In this document: in pieces, positions 34,199-42,527 of the stretch
Position numbering within the stretch: position 1 is the first letter of the stretch
Layout of the letters: each line of letters begins with the position of its first letter
The notes under the pieces: generated by a model
What the model was told of the DNA's origin: nothing
Databases searched by the model: none
What the model saw: the letters and a program-made list of their open reading frames with translations, nothing else
Program-made: the position numbers and the translations under genes
DNA from: Gemmatimonadales bacterium
GTDB taxonomy: Bacteria; Gemmatimonadota; Gemmatimonadetes; Gemmatimonadales; GWC2-71-9
Length of the DNA: 64,000 nucleotides
Reading direction: 5' to 3'
NCBI GenBank assembly: GCA_036279355.1
Contig: DASUJH010000060.1
Span: forward strand, 62,001 to 126,000

Positions 34199-36055
34199 TC
34201 ATTCAATCGCACCATGCGTGAGGTGCGTTGGCGTGCCGTCCTCAATCTGGTAGAACAGGCCCCAGGCACCTTCGCCCACGTGAGTGGCGAGCACGCCGGT
34301 GACGAGGGAGACGAAGCAGTCGCGCGGGCGGTACGCCTGGACCAGCGCGGCGCGGATTCGCTCCGCCACCGCCGGGGCGTTGGCGTGCGCCACGCCGAAG
34401 CGCACCACCCGAGGCCGCGGCATGAGCCGCCGCGCGAGTAGCGCCAGCACCCGGCTCACCACCTTATCCGATCCGCGCACCCGGGCCACCGGAACGACGC
34501 GGCCCGCGTCGTCGAGCGCCATGATCGGCTTGAGGTCGAGCATCCCGGCGAGCCATGCCCGGCCCCGGGTGACCCGCCCCGATCGGAGGAGATTCTCGTA
34601 CCGGTCCACCGTGAGAAACATACCCGATTGGCCCCGCACCCGATTCAACTCCGTCACGATGTCCGCCGCTCGCCAGCCGGACTCGGCCAGCTCGGCCGCG
34701 CGCAGGGCCAGGAGGCCCACGCCCAGTGAGACGGTGCGGCTGTCGAAGAGGTGGACCGAATCGAGCCCGGCCGCTCGAGCGGCCGCGATGCCCGACTTGA
34801 ACGTACCCGAGAGCGCCGACGAGAGCAGGACCGCGATCACCTCGTCGGCATTCCGGGCGGCGTCGCCCAGCACCCGGGCGAAATCGGCGGGCGTGGGTTG
34901 CGAGGTCGTCGGCAATTCGGGGGCAGCGCGAAGCCGCCGATAGAACTCCTCGGGGGCAAGCTCGATCCGGTCACGCCAGCTCGTAGCGCCGAACGCGACC
35001 TGGAGCGGGACCATGGCGATGCGATGCTGCGCCAGCATCGCGTCGGACAGGTCGGCCGAGCTATCGACTACGACGGAGGCGGGCTGCCGCTCGGGATGGG
35101 CGAGCTGGCGATGCTGGGCCCGCATGTCGTCGGCCTTGGTCGCCTCCACGCGCCCCCAGCGTGCGGCGTGGCCGAAGACCGCCTCCGGTGTGTCGGTGTG
35201 CACGTGGAGCTTGAGGATGTCGGCGGTCACGGCGACGACGATCGAGCCGCCGAACTGGTGGAGGGCCTCCCGCACCTCGCTCGCGGCCGGGAGGCGGTCG
35301 CCGCGGACCAGCACCTCGGTGCAGTAGCGGAAATCGCGCTCGACGGCCGTCTCGACCCGCGCGGCCGGAACCAAATCAGCGGGCGCGCGCGCGACGTGCG
35401 CCGAGACGGGAATCTCATTTCCCTCGATAAGCCGCACGACGCCTTCCAGCATCCGCGCGAACCCGGCCCCGCCGGCGTCGACCACGCCCGCCTCGGCGAG
35501 GAGCGGCATGAGCGCCGGCGTGCCCGCCACACTCCGCTCCGCATCGGCGGCGAGCCGGCGCATGAACTCGCCGAGCTCCGGCGCCTCGGGCGCCAGCCGC
35601 TCCGCTGCGTCGGCCGTCTGTCGGGCCACCGTGAGCATCGTCCCTTCGCGCGGCTCGTCCAACGCGTCGCGCAGCCGGTCGGCGCCGCGGCGGAACGCGG
35701 CCGCAAGGTCGGCGATCGAGGCGCGCGTGCGCCCGGCGAGCGCGTCCGAGAACCCGAGCAGAAAATGGGCGAGCAGGATGCCGGAATTGCCCCGGGCGCC
35801 GAGCACCGCGGCGCGGGCGGCAGCGCTCGCCACTTCCGGGAGCGGCGGCCCACGATGCGCCGCGTCGCCGAGCGCGTGGAGCGCACCGACGACGGCGTGG
35901 AGCGTGAAGTTGAGGTTGGTGCCGGTGTCGCCGTCGGGCACCGGAAAGACGTTGATCCGGTTGATCTCGTCTCGGCCGGCGGCGACCCAGTCGGCCGCCG
36001 CGACGAGGGCGCGCGCCAGCCGCGGCCCATCGACGTAGGCGATGCCGGCCGTCAT
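34199..36055 (-). CDS. FakA-like kinase fused to DegV/FakB fatty-acid-binding domain
   Basis: 618 residues. 1-200: DhaL-type kinase domain with nucleotide/Mg motif VPDGDTGTNL (39-48), GARGNSGILL and EGTMLTVAR. 240-310: FakA middle-domain signature FRYCTEVLV and LKLHVHTDTPE. 327-618: complete DegV domain, VVVDSSADLS, LPTTSQPTP, LLSSALSGT and LLRSGRV, the lipid-carrying FakB fold. In Firmicutes FakA and FakB are separate and phosphorylate exogenous or recycled fatty acids for phospholipid synthesis; here kinase and carrier are one chain. It lies between rplI and rsfS. Confidence 0.9.
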   Translation of the reverse strand: MTAGIAYVDGPRLARALVAAADWVAAGRDEINRINVFPVPDGDTGTNLNFTLHAVVGALHALGDAAHRGPPLPEVASAAARAAVLGARGNSGILLAHFLLGFSDALAGRTRASIADLAAAFRRGADRLRDALDEPREGTMLTVARQTADAAERLAPEAPELGEFMRRLAADAERSVAGTPALMPLLAEAGVVDAGGAGFARMLEGVVRLIEGNEIPVSAHVARAPADLVPAARVETAVERDFRYCTEVLVRGDRLPAASEVREALHQFGGSIVVAVTADILKLHVHTDTPEAVFGHAARWGRVEATKADDMRAQHRQLAHPERQPASVVVDSSADLSDAMLAQHRIAMVPLQVAFGATSWRDRIELAPEEFYRRLRAAPELPTTSQPTPADFARVLGDAARNADEVIAVLLSSALSGTFKSGIAAARAAGLDSVHLFDSRTVSLGVGLLALRAAELAESGWRAADIVTELNRVRGQSGMFLTVDRYENLLRSGRVTRGRAWLAGMLDLKPIMALDDAGRVVPVARVRGSDKVVSRVLALLARRLMPRPRVVRFGVAHANAPAVAERIRAALVQAYRPRDCFVSLVTGVLATHVGEGAWGLFYQIEDGTPTHLTHGAIE

Positions 36056-36062
36056 CCGCGCC

Positions 36063-36509
36063 CTATTCGGCGGTGACCGTAACCCGCACTTCGGCGTGGA
36101 CCTCGGGGTGGAGGCGGACAGAGACAGTGTGCTCGCCCAGGCTTTTTATCGGCTGCTCCAGCTCGATCCGGCGCCGATCCACCTCGAACCCCTGGCGCGC
36201 CAGTGCGTCGGCAATGTCCTGCGCCGTCACCGACCCGAACAGCTTTCCCTCCTCGCCGGCCCGGCCGGTGAGGGTTAGTGGGACGGCGGCGAGCCGGGCG
36301 GCGTATGCCTCCGCATCGGTACGCTCGGCGGCGTTCCTCGTGGCGCGCGCCTTTCTTTCGGCGGCGATCCGCTTCCGGTTGCCCTCGGTCGCTTCGAAGG
36401 CGAGGCCCTTCGGAAGGAGAAAATTGCGCGCGTAGCCCGGCCGCACCCGAACCAGCTCGCCCGCCTTCCCGAGCGACTGCACGTCCTCGCGGAGAATGAC
36501 TTCGATCAT
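36063..36509 (-). CDS. rplI: 50S ribosomal protein L9
   Basis: 148 residues, canonical length. N-domain MIEVILREDVQSLGKAGELVRVRPGYARNFLLPKGLA is diagnostic; a long connecting helix (about 42-75) and C-domain with KLFGSVTAQDIADAL follow. Binds 23S rRNA near L1 and limits frameshifting. Standard position downstream of rpsF-rpsR, with a DUF2232 gene between. Confidence 0.97.
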   Translation of the reverse strand: MIEVILREDVQSLGKAGELVRVRPGYARNFLLPKGLAFEATEGNRKRIAAERKARATRNAAERTDAEAYAARLAAVPLTLTGRAGEEGKLFGSVTAQDIADALARQGFEVDRRRIELEQPIKSLGEHTVSVRLHPEVHAEVRVTVTAE

Positions 36510-36531
36510 GGTCGAACCCTCGGTCGATCCG

Positions 36532-37431
36532 TCAGGTTGCCGGCGGCGCGAGCCGCCGCCGGAAGTCTAGCCAGGTGTCCGCGAGGCCGAGGAGCGTGAG
36601 CCCGCAGAGCACGAACGGCAGCAGGACCACGGCCACGAGCCCGAGGGCAACGGCGGTGGGGCTCGGGAGCCGGCCTGCGCCGGCGCGCACCACCGCGAGC
36701 CCGCGCGCCGCGTACAGCGTGCCGCCCACGAGCAGGAGATTCGGGCCCAGGTCGCCGGGTACCCATGGCGGCAGCCGGAAGAGCACGAGCGCGAGCCCCG
36801 CCACCACGAGCCAGACCAGATGATCGCTGAACCGGAACCGCGCGAACGCATCGGCCGCAGCGCCGAGTGGACGCGCCGACATGCGGCGATGCAGTCCCCA
36901 GGCGAGAAGCGAGCCCGCCATCAGCTCGAGCAGCGTCACGCCCGGAAGCAACGCGGCCCAGTTCGGCGCGGCCTGCGACATGTCCCGGATCATGCGCGCG
37001 GCGTCCGGATCGCGGGGCTGGGCTTGGGTCGCCATGGCGTCGAGCGTCTGTCGCACGGAGTGCGTGGCGGCGCTCCGGATGTCCGCCCAGCCGATGTGGA
37101 ACGCGGCGCACCATGCCGCAAACGCCACGAATGCGATCACCGCCGCCACGAGCGAGCGTGGCACCGGCCGGCCCATGCCGGCGAGCGTGAGCGCGGCAAA
37201 GGCGCCAGCCGCGAGCGCGCCCACCGCGCGCATGCTTTGGGCGGCGATGTCGCCCGGCTGCGCGATCCAGTAGCCCACCGCCGCCGCGCCGAGCAGGATC
37301 CAGATCCACTCGCGCCAGCTGGTGGGCCGGGAGCAGAGCAGGAGCAGCGTCAGCGGCGCCACCAGGAAGCCGGGCGGCGCCAGCAGCAGGAAGGCGAGCG
37401 AGAGCCAGACGAGCCCGGAGCCCAGGATCAG
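36532..37431 (-). CDS. DUF2232 multi-spanning membrane protein, probable CTG start
   Basis: 299 residues if started at CTG 37431, which overlaps the rpsR stop (CTGA). About eight transmembrane segments: [46 protein letters not shown], and further ones to the C-terminus. No ATG, GTG or TTG lies in frame between the rpsR stop and the second membrane helix; upstream starts would need overlap with rpsR. DUF2232 proteins are found between rpsR and rplI in several phyla; function unknown. Confidence 0.75.
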   Translation of the reverse strand: MILGSGLVWLSLAFLLLAPPGFLVAPLTLLLLCSRPTSWREWIWILLGAAAVGYWIAQPGDIAAQSMRAVGALAAGAFAALTLAGMGRPVPRSLVAAVIAFVAFAAWCAAFHIGWADIRSAATHSVRQTLDAMATQAQPRDPDAARMIRDMSQAAPNWAALLPGVTLLELMAGSLLAWGLHRRMSARPLGAAADAFARFRFSDHLVWLVVAGLALVLFRLPPWVPGDLGPNLLLVGGTLYAARGLAVVRAGAGRLPSPTAVALGLVAVVLLPFVLCGLTLLGLADTWLDFRRRLAPPAT

Positions 37432-37649
37432 CCGCCGAAGCCCTTGATGTAGGGCAGCAGGGCGAGCTGGCGCGCCCGCTTGATCGCGGTGCTCAACTGA
37501 CGCTGGTGCCGCGCGCAAGTGCCTGACAGCCGGCTCGGCAGGATCTTGCCGCGCTCGGTCAGGAAGCGCGCGAGGGTGCGGTCGTCCTTGTAGTCCACCA
37601 CGCGGACGCCCGACTCGCAAATGGCGCAGGTCTTCTGGGGCCGCCTCAT
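37428..37649 (-). CDS. rpsR: 30S ribosomal protein S18
   Basis: 73 residues. [67 protein letters not shown] is typical S18 and keeps the CxxC plus Cys pair (zinc-type). ATG overlaps the rpsF stop by four bases. Binds next to S6 on 16S rRNA. Confidence 0.97.
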   Translation of the reverse strand: MRRPQKTCAICESGVRVVDYKDDRTLARFLTERGKILPSRLSGTCARHQRQLSTAIKRARQLALLPYIKGFGG

Positions 37650-37987
37650 TCGTCATCCTCCTCACCGCTCTTGGCGGCCGCCGCCGGCACCGGCTGGGCG
37701 CCCTCGTTCACCACGACGAGGAAGCGCAGCACCCCCTCGTCGAGCTTGACCGCCCGCTCGAACTCGGGCAGCGCCGCGGCGTTCGCCTCGAACTTGGCGA
37801 CCGCGTAGTAGCCGGTCTCGTGTTTCTTGATGGGATAGGCGAGCGTCCGCTTGCCCCAGTAGGCCAGCTGCGGCGGCTCCGCGCCGGGCTCCTGGATCAG
37901 AGTGTGGAAGCGGGCGAGCTTTTCGTTGATGGCGGCCTCTTCGAGCGCGCTGTCGAAGATGTAGACCACCTCGTACTGGCGGGTCAT
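37646..37987 (-). CDS. rpsF: 30S ribosomal protein S6
   Basis: 113 residues from ATG 37987 with AGGAAAGG upstream. [27 protein letters not shown] and [24 protein letters not shown] are diagnostic. An Ala-rich acidic tail (KSGEEDDE) ends the chain. Partner of S18 in the platform. The 83-base gap before ychF holds its leader; no S6:S18 leader structure could be confirmed by eye. Confidence 0.96.
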   Translation of the reverse strand: MTRQYEVVYIFDSALEEAAINEKLARFHTLIQEPGAEPPQLAYWGKRTLAYPIKKHETGYYAVAKFEANAAALPEFERAVKLDEGVLRFLVVVNEGAQPVPAAAAKSGEEDDE

Positions 37988-38070
37988 GGCACCTTTCCTT
38001 TGGTCGTGGTCGCCCCGGCCCCGGTGCGAGGTCGAGGAGGATGGTATGTGAACCGGCGCAAGATAACCCT

Positions 38071-39168
38071 TCAGTTGCTGAAGCGGAACAGCATTACGTC
38101 CCCGTCGCGCACCACGTACTCCTTGCCTTCTGCCCGCGTGAGTCCTTCTTCGCGCGCGCCTTTCCATCCCCCCGCGCGCACGAAATCGTCGTACGCCACG
38201 GTCTCCGCTCGGATGAAACCCGTCTCGAAGTCCGAGTGGATCACGCCGGCCGCCGCAGGCGCCTTGTCGCCTCGGTGAACGGTCCACGCGCGCACTTCCT
38301 TTTCCCCGGCGGTGAAGTAGCTCTGCAGGCCCAGCAGGTGATACGCGGCGTGCGCCAGACGATCGAGCCCCGACTCGGTGAGACCGAGCGATTCCAGGAA
38401 CTCCGCACGATCCGCCGGCGGCAGCTCGGCCAACTCGGCCTCGACCTTGGCACTGAAGGTGACGATCTCCGCCGTCTCGTCCTCCCGGGTCACCGCCGCC
38501 GCGAGTGCGGTTACGTAGGGGTTGCCGCCCGCCACCTCGTCTTCGGCCACGTTCGCGGCGTAGAGCACCGGCTTGGCCGTGAGCAGATTGAGTGAGCGAT
38601 AGGCGGACACCTCCTCCTCGCCCGGCACCACGGCGCGTGCGGGGCGTCCGTCGGCAAGCGCGCGCTGGAGCGACTCGAGCACGCGCTGCTCCACCTTGGC
38701 CTGCGGATCGCCAGACTTGGCCGCCCGCCCCGCACGGTCGAGCCGCTTCTCGACCGTCGAGAGATCGGCGAGACCCAGCTCGATGTTGACGATCTCGCGG
38801 TCGCGCACCGGATCGACCGTCGCCATCACATGCTGCACGTCGGGGTCCTCGAAGCAGCGGACCACGTGCAGGATCGCGTCCACCTCGCGAATGTTGGCCA
38901 GAAACTGGTTTCCGAGGCCTTCCCCCTGGCTCGCGCCGCGCACGAGTCCGGCGATGTCAACGAACTCGACCGTGGCCGGCACGACGCGCCCGGGCTCGAC
39001 GATGCGCGCGAGCACGTCGAGCCGCGGATCGGGCACCTGCACGACCCCGGTGTTGGGCTCGATGGTGGCGAAGGGATAGTTTGCCACCAGCGCCTTGGCG
39101 GCGGTGAGTGCATTGAACAGGGTGGACTTGCCGACGTTGGGCAGGCCGACAATGCCGAGGCGAAGCAT
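38071..39168 (-). CDS. ychF: Ribosome-binding ATPase YchF
   Basis: 365 residues, Obg-family P-loop protein. G1 GLPNVGKSTLFNALT (8-22), G3 DIAGLVRGASQGEGLGN, and the G4 position reads NVAED, the ATP-preferring variant. A coiled-coil region follows (about 130-200) and a C-terminal TGS domain (FFTAGEKEVRAWTVHRGDKAP to DVMLFRFSN). Binds ribosomes and is linked to redox stress and translation quality. Follows pth by 16 bases. Confidence 0.97.
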   Translation of the reverse strand: MLRLGIVGLPNVGKSTLFNALTAAKALVANYPFATIEPNTGVVQVPDPRLDVLARIVEPGRVVPATVEFVDIAGLVRGASQGEGLGNQFLANIREVDAILHVVRCFEDPDVQHVMATVDPVRDREIVNIELGLADLSTVEKRLDRAGRAAKSGDPQAKVEQRVLESLQRALADGRPARAVVPGEEEVSAYRSLNLLTAKPVLYAANVAEDEVAGGNPYVTALAAAVTREDETAEIVTFSAKVEAELAELPPADRAEFLESLGLTESGLDRLAHAAYHLLGLQSYFTAGEKEVRAWTVHRGDKAPAAAGVIHSDFETGFIRAETVAYDDFVRAGGWKGAREEGLTRAEGKEYVVRDGDVMLFRFSN

Positions 39169-39184
39169 CAGGCGGGGCGGGGCA

Positions 39185-39751
39185 TCACAGGTTGAAGCGG
39201 CTCATGGCGCGCTCGATCCCTTCGGCCAGCCAGCATTCGACCGCCCGGGCCATCGGGTCGAGCAGTTCGTCGAGCGCACTCCGTTCTTCACGGGTGAATT
39301 CGGCCAGGACGAAATCGGCGAGGTCGTCGATCTCGGGCGGCCGCGGCCCGATGCCGATGCGAAGCCGGGCGTAGTCCTGCCGCTGGAGCGCGCCCTCGAT
39401 GCTCTTGAGGCCATTGTGCCCGCCGGCCGAGCCGGCGCCGCGCAGGCGGAAACTGCCGAGCGGAAGCGCCACGTCGTCCACCAGCACGAGCAGATCGCGC
39501 GCGGGGTCGAAGTCCGGATGCGCGCGGAGCGGGGCAAGCGCCGCCCCGCTCCGGTTCATGTACGTCTGCGGCTTGACCAGCATCACCGCGGCGCCGTCCA
39601 CCGTGCCCGACACGGCACGCGCCCGCTCGGCCCGGCGGAACCCGCCCAGCGACCAGCGCGCCGCGAGGTGATCGGCCAGGCGGAAGCCGGCGTTATGCCG
39701 GGTGTCCTCGTACTCTGGGCCGGGATTGCCCAGCCCCATGATGGCGCGCAG
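39185..39751 (-). CDS. pth: Peptidyl-tRNA hydrolase, probable CTG start
   Basis: 188 residues if started at CTG 39751, giving MRAIMGLGNPGPEYEDTRHN, which restores the first beta strand seen in all homologues (M-K-x-I-V-G-LGNPG). The only ATG nearby (39739) would begin at MGLGNPG and remove it. The catalytic His is in TRHNAGF (residue 19) and Asp in LVLVDDVALP; SAGGHNGLKSIE and RLRIGIGRP-like motifs follow. Recycles peptidyl-tRNA released from ribosomes. Only three bases after the rplY stop. Confidence 0.93.
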   Translation of the reverse strand: MRAIMGLGNPGPEYEDTRHNAGFRLADHLAARWSLGGFRRAERARAVSGTVDGAAVMLVKPQTYMNRSGAALAPLRAHPDFDPARDLLVLVDDVALPLGSFRLRGAGSAGGHNGLKSIEGALQRQDYARLRIGIGPRPPEIDDLADFVLAEFTREERSALDELLDPMARAVECWLAEGIERAMSRFNL

Positions 39752-39754
39752 GGG

Positions 39755-40420
39755 TTACTCGCCGGCTTCTTCCTCTTCCTCGGCCTTCGGCTTGCGAATG
39801 AGCTCGGGTTCGGTGGTCACCGCGGCCGCCTCGACCGGCGCCGCTGGCGCCTCTTCCGCCCTCGGCGCCACCACGGTGCAGACGGGCGTGTCGGGGTCGT
39901 TCAGGATCTCCGCCTTTTCGACCTTGATGTCGCGGACGAAGAGCGAGTGGCCGATGGCGAGGGCCGTCACGTCGAGCGTCACGTGCTCGGGGATGTCGCC
40001 CGGAAGCACGCGGATGTCGAGGTCGCGGAGCGAGTGGTCGAGGATGCCGCCGAAGTTCCGCACGCCGTCGGGGATGCCGGTGAGCTCGATCGGGACCGAC
40101 AGCTCGATCTGCTCGTCGGCGTGGACCTCGTAGAGATCGAGGTGCAGGATGTCACTTCCGCGGAGGGGATCGCGCTGGATCTCGCGGATGAGCGCCTTGA
40201 CGGGCGCGCGGTCGTCCACCGTGACGTCCACGATGGCGGTGGCCGCGTTCACGCCGACGAGCATCCGGCCGAGGGCGGCGGTGTCGACGGTGACGGCCTC
40301 GGGGTCGCGCCCGTGGCCGTAGATGACGCCGGGCACCTTGCCCGCGCGCCGGAGGGCCCGGGCGGCGCCCTTGCCGGTTTCCGCTCGCGTATTCACGGTG
40401 AGAGTCACCTGTTCTGCCAT
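39755..40420 (-). CDS. rplY: 50S ribosomal protein L25, long CTC/TL5 form
   Basis: 221 residues with an N-terminal L25 domain (TRAETGKGAARALRRAGKVPGVIYGHG, 5S rRNA binding) and a C-terminal TL5-type beta domain (VHADEQIELSVPIELTGIPDGVRNFGGILDHSLRDL), then a Glu/Ala-rich tail. Long forms (CTC) act as general stress proteins in Bacillus. It is the second gene after prs, as in many bacteria. Confidence 0.95.
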   Translation of the reverse strand: MAEQVTLTVNTRAETGKGAARALRRAGKVPGVIYGHGRDPEAVTVDTAALGRMLVGVNAATAIVDVTVDDRAPVKALIREIQRDPLRGSDILHLDLYEVHADEQIELSVPIELTGIPDGVRNFGGILDHSLRDLDIRVLPGDIPEHVTLDVTALAIGHSLFVRDIKVEKAEILNDPDTPVCTVVAPRAEEAPAAPVEAAAVTTEPELIRKPKAEEEEEAGE

Positions 40421-40467
40421 CGTTCCGTCCTTCCCCTCGTGTCCTTCGATTCGGGCGGCCGCGCCGG

Positions 40468-41421
40468 TCAGTCGAAGAGCGAGCTGACCGACTGGTCGCT
40501 GTGAGTATAGCCGATCGCCTTCGACAGGAGCCCGGCGATCGAGAGCACCTTGAGCCGGTCGAAGCGCCGCTCGGGCGGAATGGCGATCGTGTTGGTGACC
40601 GCCACTTCCTTCACCGGTGACGCCACGAGCCGCTCCACCGCCGGCCCCGACAAGAGCGCGTGGGTGGCGCAGCAGTAGATGTCGTTCGCGCCGAGGCGCT
40701 TCAGCGCATAGACCGCCTCGGTGATCGTCCCGGCGGTATCGATCATATCGTCGGGGATGAGACAGTCGCGCCCTGTCACCTCGCCCACGACGTTCACCAC
40801 TTCCGCGATGTTGGCCGACGGCCGCCGCTTGTCGATGATCGCGATCGACGCGTTGAGCCGCTTGGCGAACCCGCGGGCCATCTTGGCCGAGCCCACGTCG
40901 GGAGCCACGATTACGAGATCGCGCAGCGCCTTCTGCCGGTAATGGCTCACGAACACCGGCGCCGCGTAGAGGTGATCGACCGGCAGGTCGAAGAACCCCT
41001 GGAGCTGGTGCTGGTGAAAGTCGATGGCCAACACCCGATCCGCACCCGCCACCGACACCATGTTGGCCATGAGCTTGGCGCTGATGGCCACCCGCGGCTG
41101 GTCCTTGCGGTCCTGCCGCGCGTAGCCGAAGTACGGCATCACGGCCGTGATCCGCGCGGCGCTCGCCCGGCGCGCGGCGTCCATGAGGAGCAGGAGCTCC
41201 ATCATGTTCTCCGCCGGCGGGTTGGTGGGCTGAATGATGAAGACGTCCCGCCCGCGGACGTTCTCGTCGATCTTGACGAACAGCTCGCCGTCGGCAAATC
41301 GGCGGATCGTAACCTGGCAGAGCGGCTGGTTGAGGTGCGCCGAAACCTCTTCGGCGAGCGGACGGTTGGCCGTGCCGCTCATCAGCAACATCTGGCTTCG
41401 GGCCTGCGAAAGATCCGCCAT
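40468..41421 (-). CDS. prs: Ribose-phosphate pyrophosphokinase
   Basis: 317 residues. Class I PRPP synthase: FADGELFVKIDENVRGRDVFIIQPT, the ATP loop YARQDRKDQPR, PRPP-binding DDMIDTAGTITEAV and NTIAIPPERR. Makes PRPP for nucleotides, His and Trp. A promoter with -35/-10 elements lies so close that the mRNA leader should be only about eight bases and no Shine-Dalgarno site is visible. Confidence 0.96.
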   Translation of the reverse strand: MADLSQARSQMLLMSGTANRPLAEEVSAHLNQPLCQVTIRRFADGELFVKIDENVRGRDVFIIQPTNPPAENMMELLLLMDAARRASAARITAVMPYFGYARQDRKDQPRVAISAKLMANMVSVAGADRVLAIDFHQHQLQGFFDLPVDHLYAAPVFVSHYRQKALRDLVIVAPDVGSAKMARGFAKRLNASIAIIDKRRPSANIAEVVNVVGEVTGRDCLIPDDMIDTAGTITEAVYALKRLGANDIYCCATHALLSGPAVERLVASPVKEVAVTNTIAIPPERRFDRLKVLSIAGLLSKAIGYTHSDQSVSSLFD

Positions 41422-41435
41422 ATCAAGAGCCGGGC

Positions 41436-41465
41436 AACATAGTTAGCTCCCCCGACCGGCGTCAA
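41436..41465 (-). promoter_or_regulatory. Candidate sigma-70 promoter of prs
   Basis: On the minus strand TTGACG (41465-41460) and TATGTT (41441-41436) with an 18-base spacer. The predicted start near 41429 is about eight bases from the prs ATG at 41421. Confidence 0.6.
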
Positions 41466-41613
41466 CGCCAATCCTGGCATGCACACTGCCCGGGCGGCGC
41501 CTTAACGCCGCGCGGCGGCCGGCGTCTCTCCCGCCGTTCACGCACCAGCGGTGCAGGGCGGCGATCCGCGCCGCGCCCTCGGTCCCCGCGCCCTTCCCTC
41601 CAGGAGGCTTGCG

Positions 41614-42078
41614 ATGTTCCGTATCCGTCTCGCGGCCGTTGGCGCCGCGCTCCTCATCGTCGGAGCTCCCGCCGCCGTGCGTGCCCAGGCACCGGCCGGT
41701 CCCGCCCCTGCCGCTGACGCGCCGCACGATCGCCACGACATCCGCCACGACCGGCGCGACATTCGCCACGATCGGCGCGACCGCCGCGCCGACGTGCGTG
41801 ACGTCCACCACGACCGCCGGGACCTGCGCGCCGATACTCGCGACGTCCACCGCGACCGTGCGGACCTGCGGCAGGATCGGCGCAAGGGGGCGAGCGCCCG
41901 CGAGCTCGCGAGCGATCGTCGCGACATCCGCTCCGACAAGCGAGGCGTTCGCCACGACCGCCGGGACGTGCGTCACGATCGGCGAGACATCCGCCACGAC
42001 ACCCGCGACATCCATCACGACCGGCGCGACGTACGCCATGACCGGCGTGAGCTCCGCGGCGACCGCGGTCAGTCGTGA
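41614..42078 (+). CDS. Secreted charged heptad-repeat protein
   Basis: 154 residues from ATG 41614, with AGGAGG six bases upstream. Signal peptide (1-26, MFRIRLAAVGAALLIVGAP then AVRAQ). The rest is almost entirely Asp/Arg/His in a seven-residue register D-R-R-D-[IVL]-R-[HA] repeated about thirteen times (for example HDRRDIR, HDRRDLR, HDRRDVR). This predicts a long single helix with opposite charges i to i+3/4. No family recognised. A hairpin with a T-tract follows. The opposite strand is open too (Val/Ala repeats) but is a shadow. Confidence 0.85.
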   Translation: MFRIRLAAVGAALLIVGAPAAVRAQAPAGPAPAADAPHDRHDIRHDRRDIRHDRRDRRADVRDVHHDRRDLRADTRDVHRDRADLRQDRRKGASARELASDRRDIRSDKRGVRHDRRDVRHDRRDIRHDTRDIHHDRRDVRHDRRELRGDRGQS

Positions 42079-42108
42079 TTCATTTCCGGCGCCACACACG
42101 CCGGCTCC

Positions 42109-42141
42109 CGGGGGCGCCTCACGGCGCCCCCGCGCGCTTTT
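42109..42141 (+). terminator. Intrinsic terminator after the heptad-repeat gene
   Basis: 10-bp perfect stem CGGGGGCGCC/GGCGCCCCCG with TCAC loop (42109-42132), then TTTT at 42138-42141. It is the best terminator in the window and also separates the convergent gene at 42188. Confidence 0.75.
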
Positions 42142-42187
42142 CCACCCGCCGTGCACTCGATGGTCGGCTGCCGCTCGAAGGAACGGC

Positions 42188-42397
42188 TCAGAACCGCCCG
42201 GGCCACTCGGCGCCGCATGCGCAGCGGTGCCGCCCGTTGTGATCCGCGTCGCGGTAGCAGACGCAGGATCCGCCGCCGCTTCCGGTATGTGCCAGGCAGA
42301 CCAGATCCTCGCCGGACTTGGTCAGCGTGCGCTCGAGGTTGCGGGCGATTTCGCGAAGCAGGGAGCCGTGGGAGGGAATCTGGGTCGCTGGTGTCAT
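42188..42397 (-). CDS. Small protein with CxC-x12-CxC motif
   Basis: 69 residues from ATG 42397 (a GTG at 42409 is also in frame). The N-terminal half is a helix (SLLREIARNLERTL). The C-terminal half has Cys-Val-Cys, 12 residues with two His, then Cys-Ala-Cys-Gly (CVCYRDADHNGRHRCACG), followed by AEWPGRF, which looks like a small zinc site. No family recognised and ribosome site is weak, so the gene call is moderate. It sits between the heptad-repeat terminator and the glycosyltransferase. Confidence 0.45.
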   Translation of the reverse strand: MTPATQIPSHGSLLREIARNLERTLTKSGEDLVCLAHTGSGGGSCVCYRDADHNGRHRCACGAEWPGRF

Positions 42398-42527
42398 CGG
42401 TCTCACCACAGTTTGCCGGTCTGCCGGCCGGGATGCCGCCGAGGGAGGCGCTATGCTACGGATTAACTATCCACACCGCCAGACCTCGGTTTTCCACCTC
42501 GCTTTCCAGAAAATGGGGAAAGATCCG

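Noticed and set aside
41443-42156. Minus-strand frame with Val/Ala heptads, opposite the Asp/Arg repeat protein
   Set aside because: Its periodicity is a mirror of the repeat on the plus strand; it has no ribosome site or signal, whereas the plus frame has AGGAGG, a signal peptide and a terminator.
42410-42527. Promoter or small gene in the lower-GC gap between the CxC protein and the GT-C enzyme
   Set aside because: TTGACG occurs on the minus strand but without a -10 at proper distance; open frames there have no homologous features.
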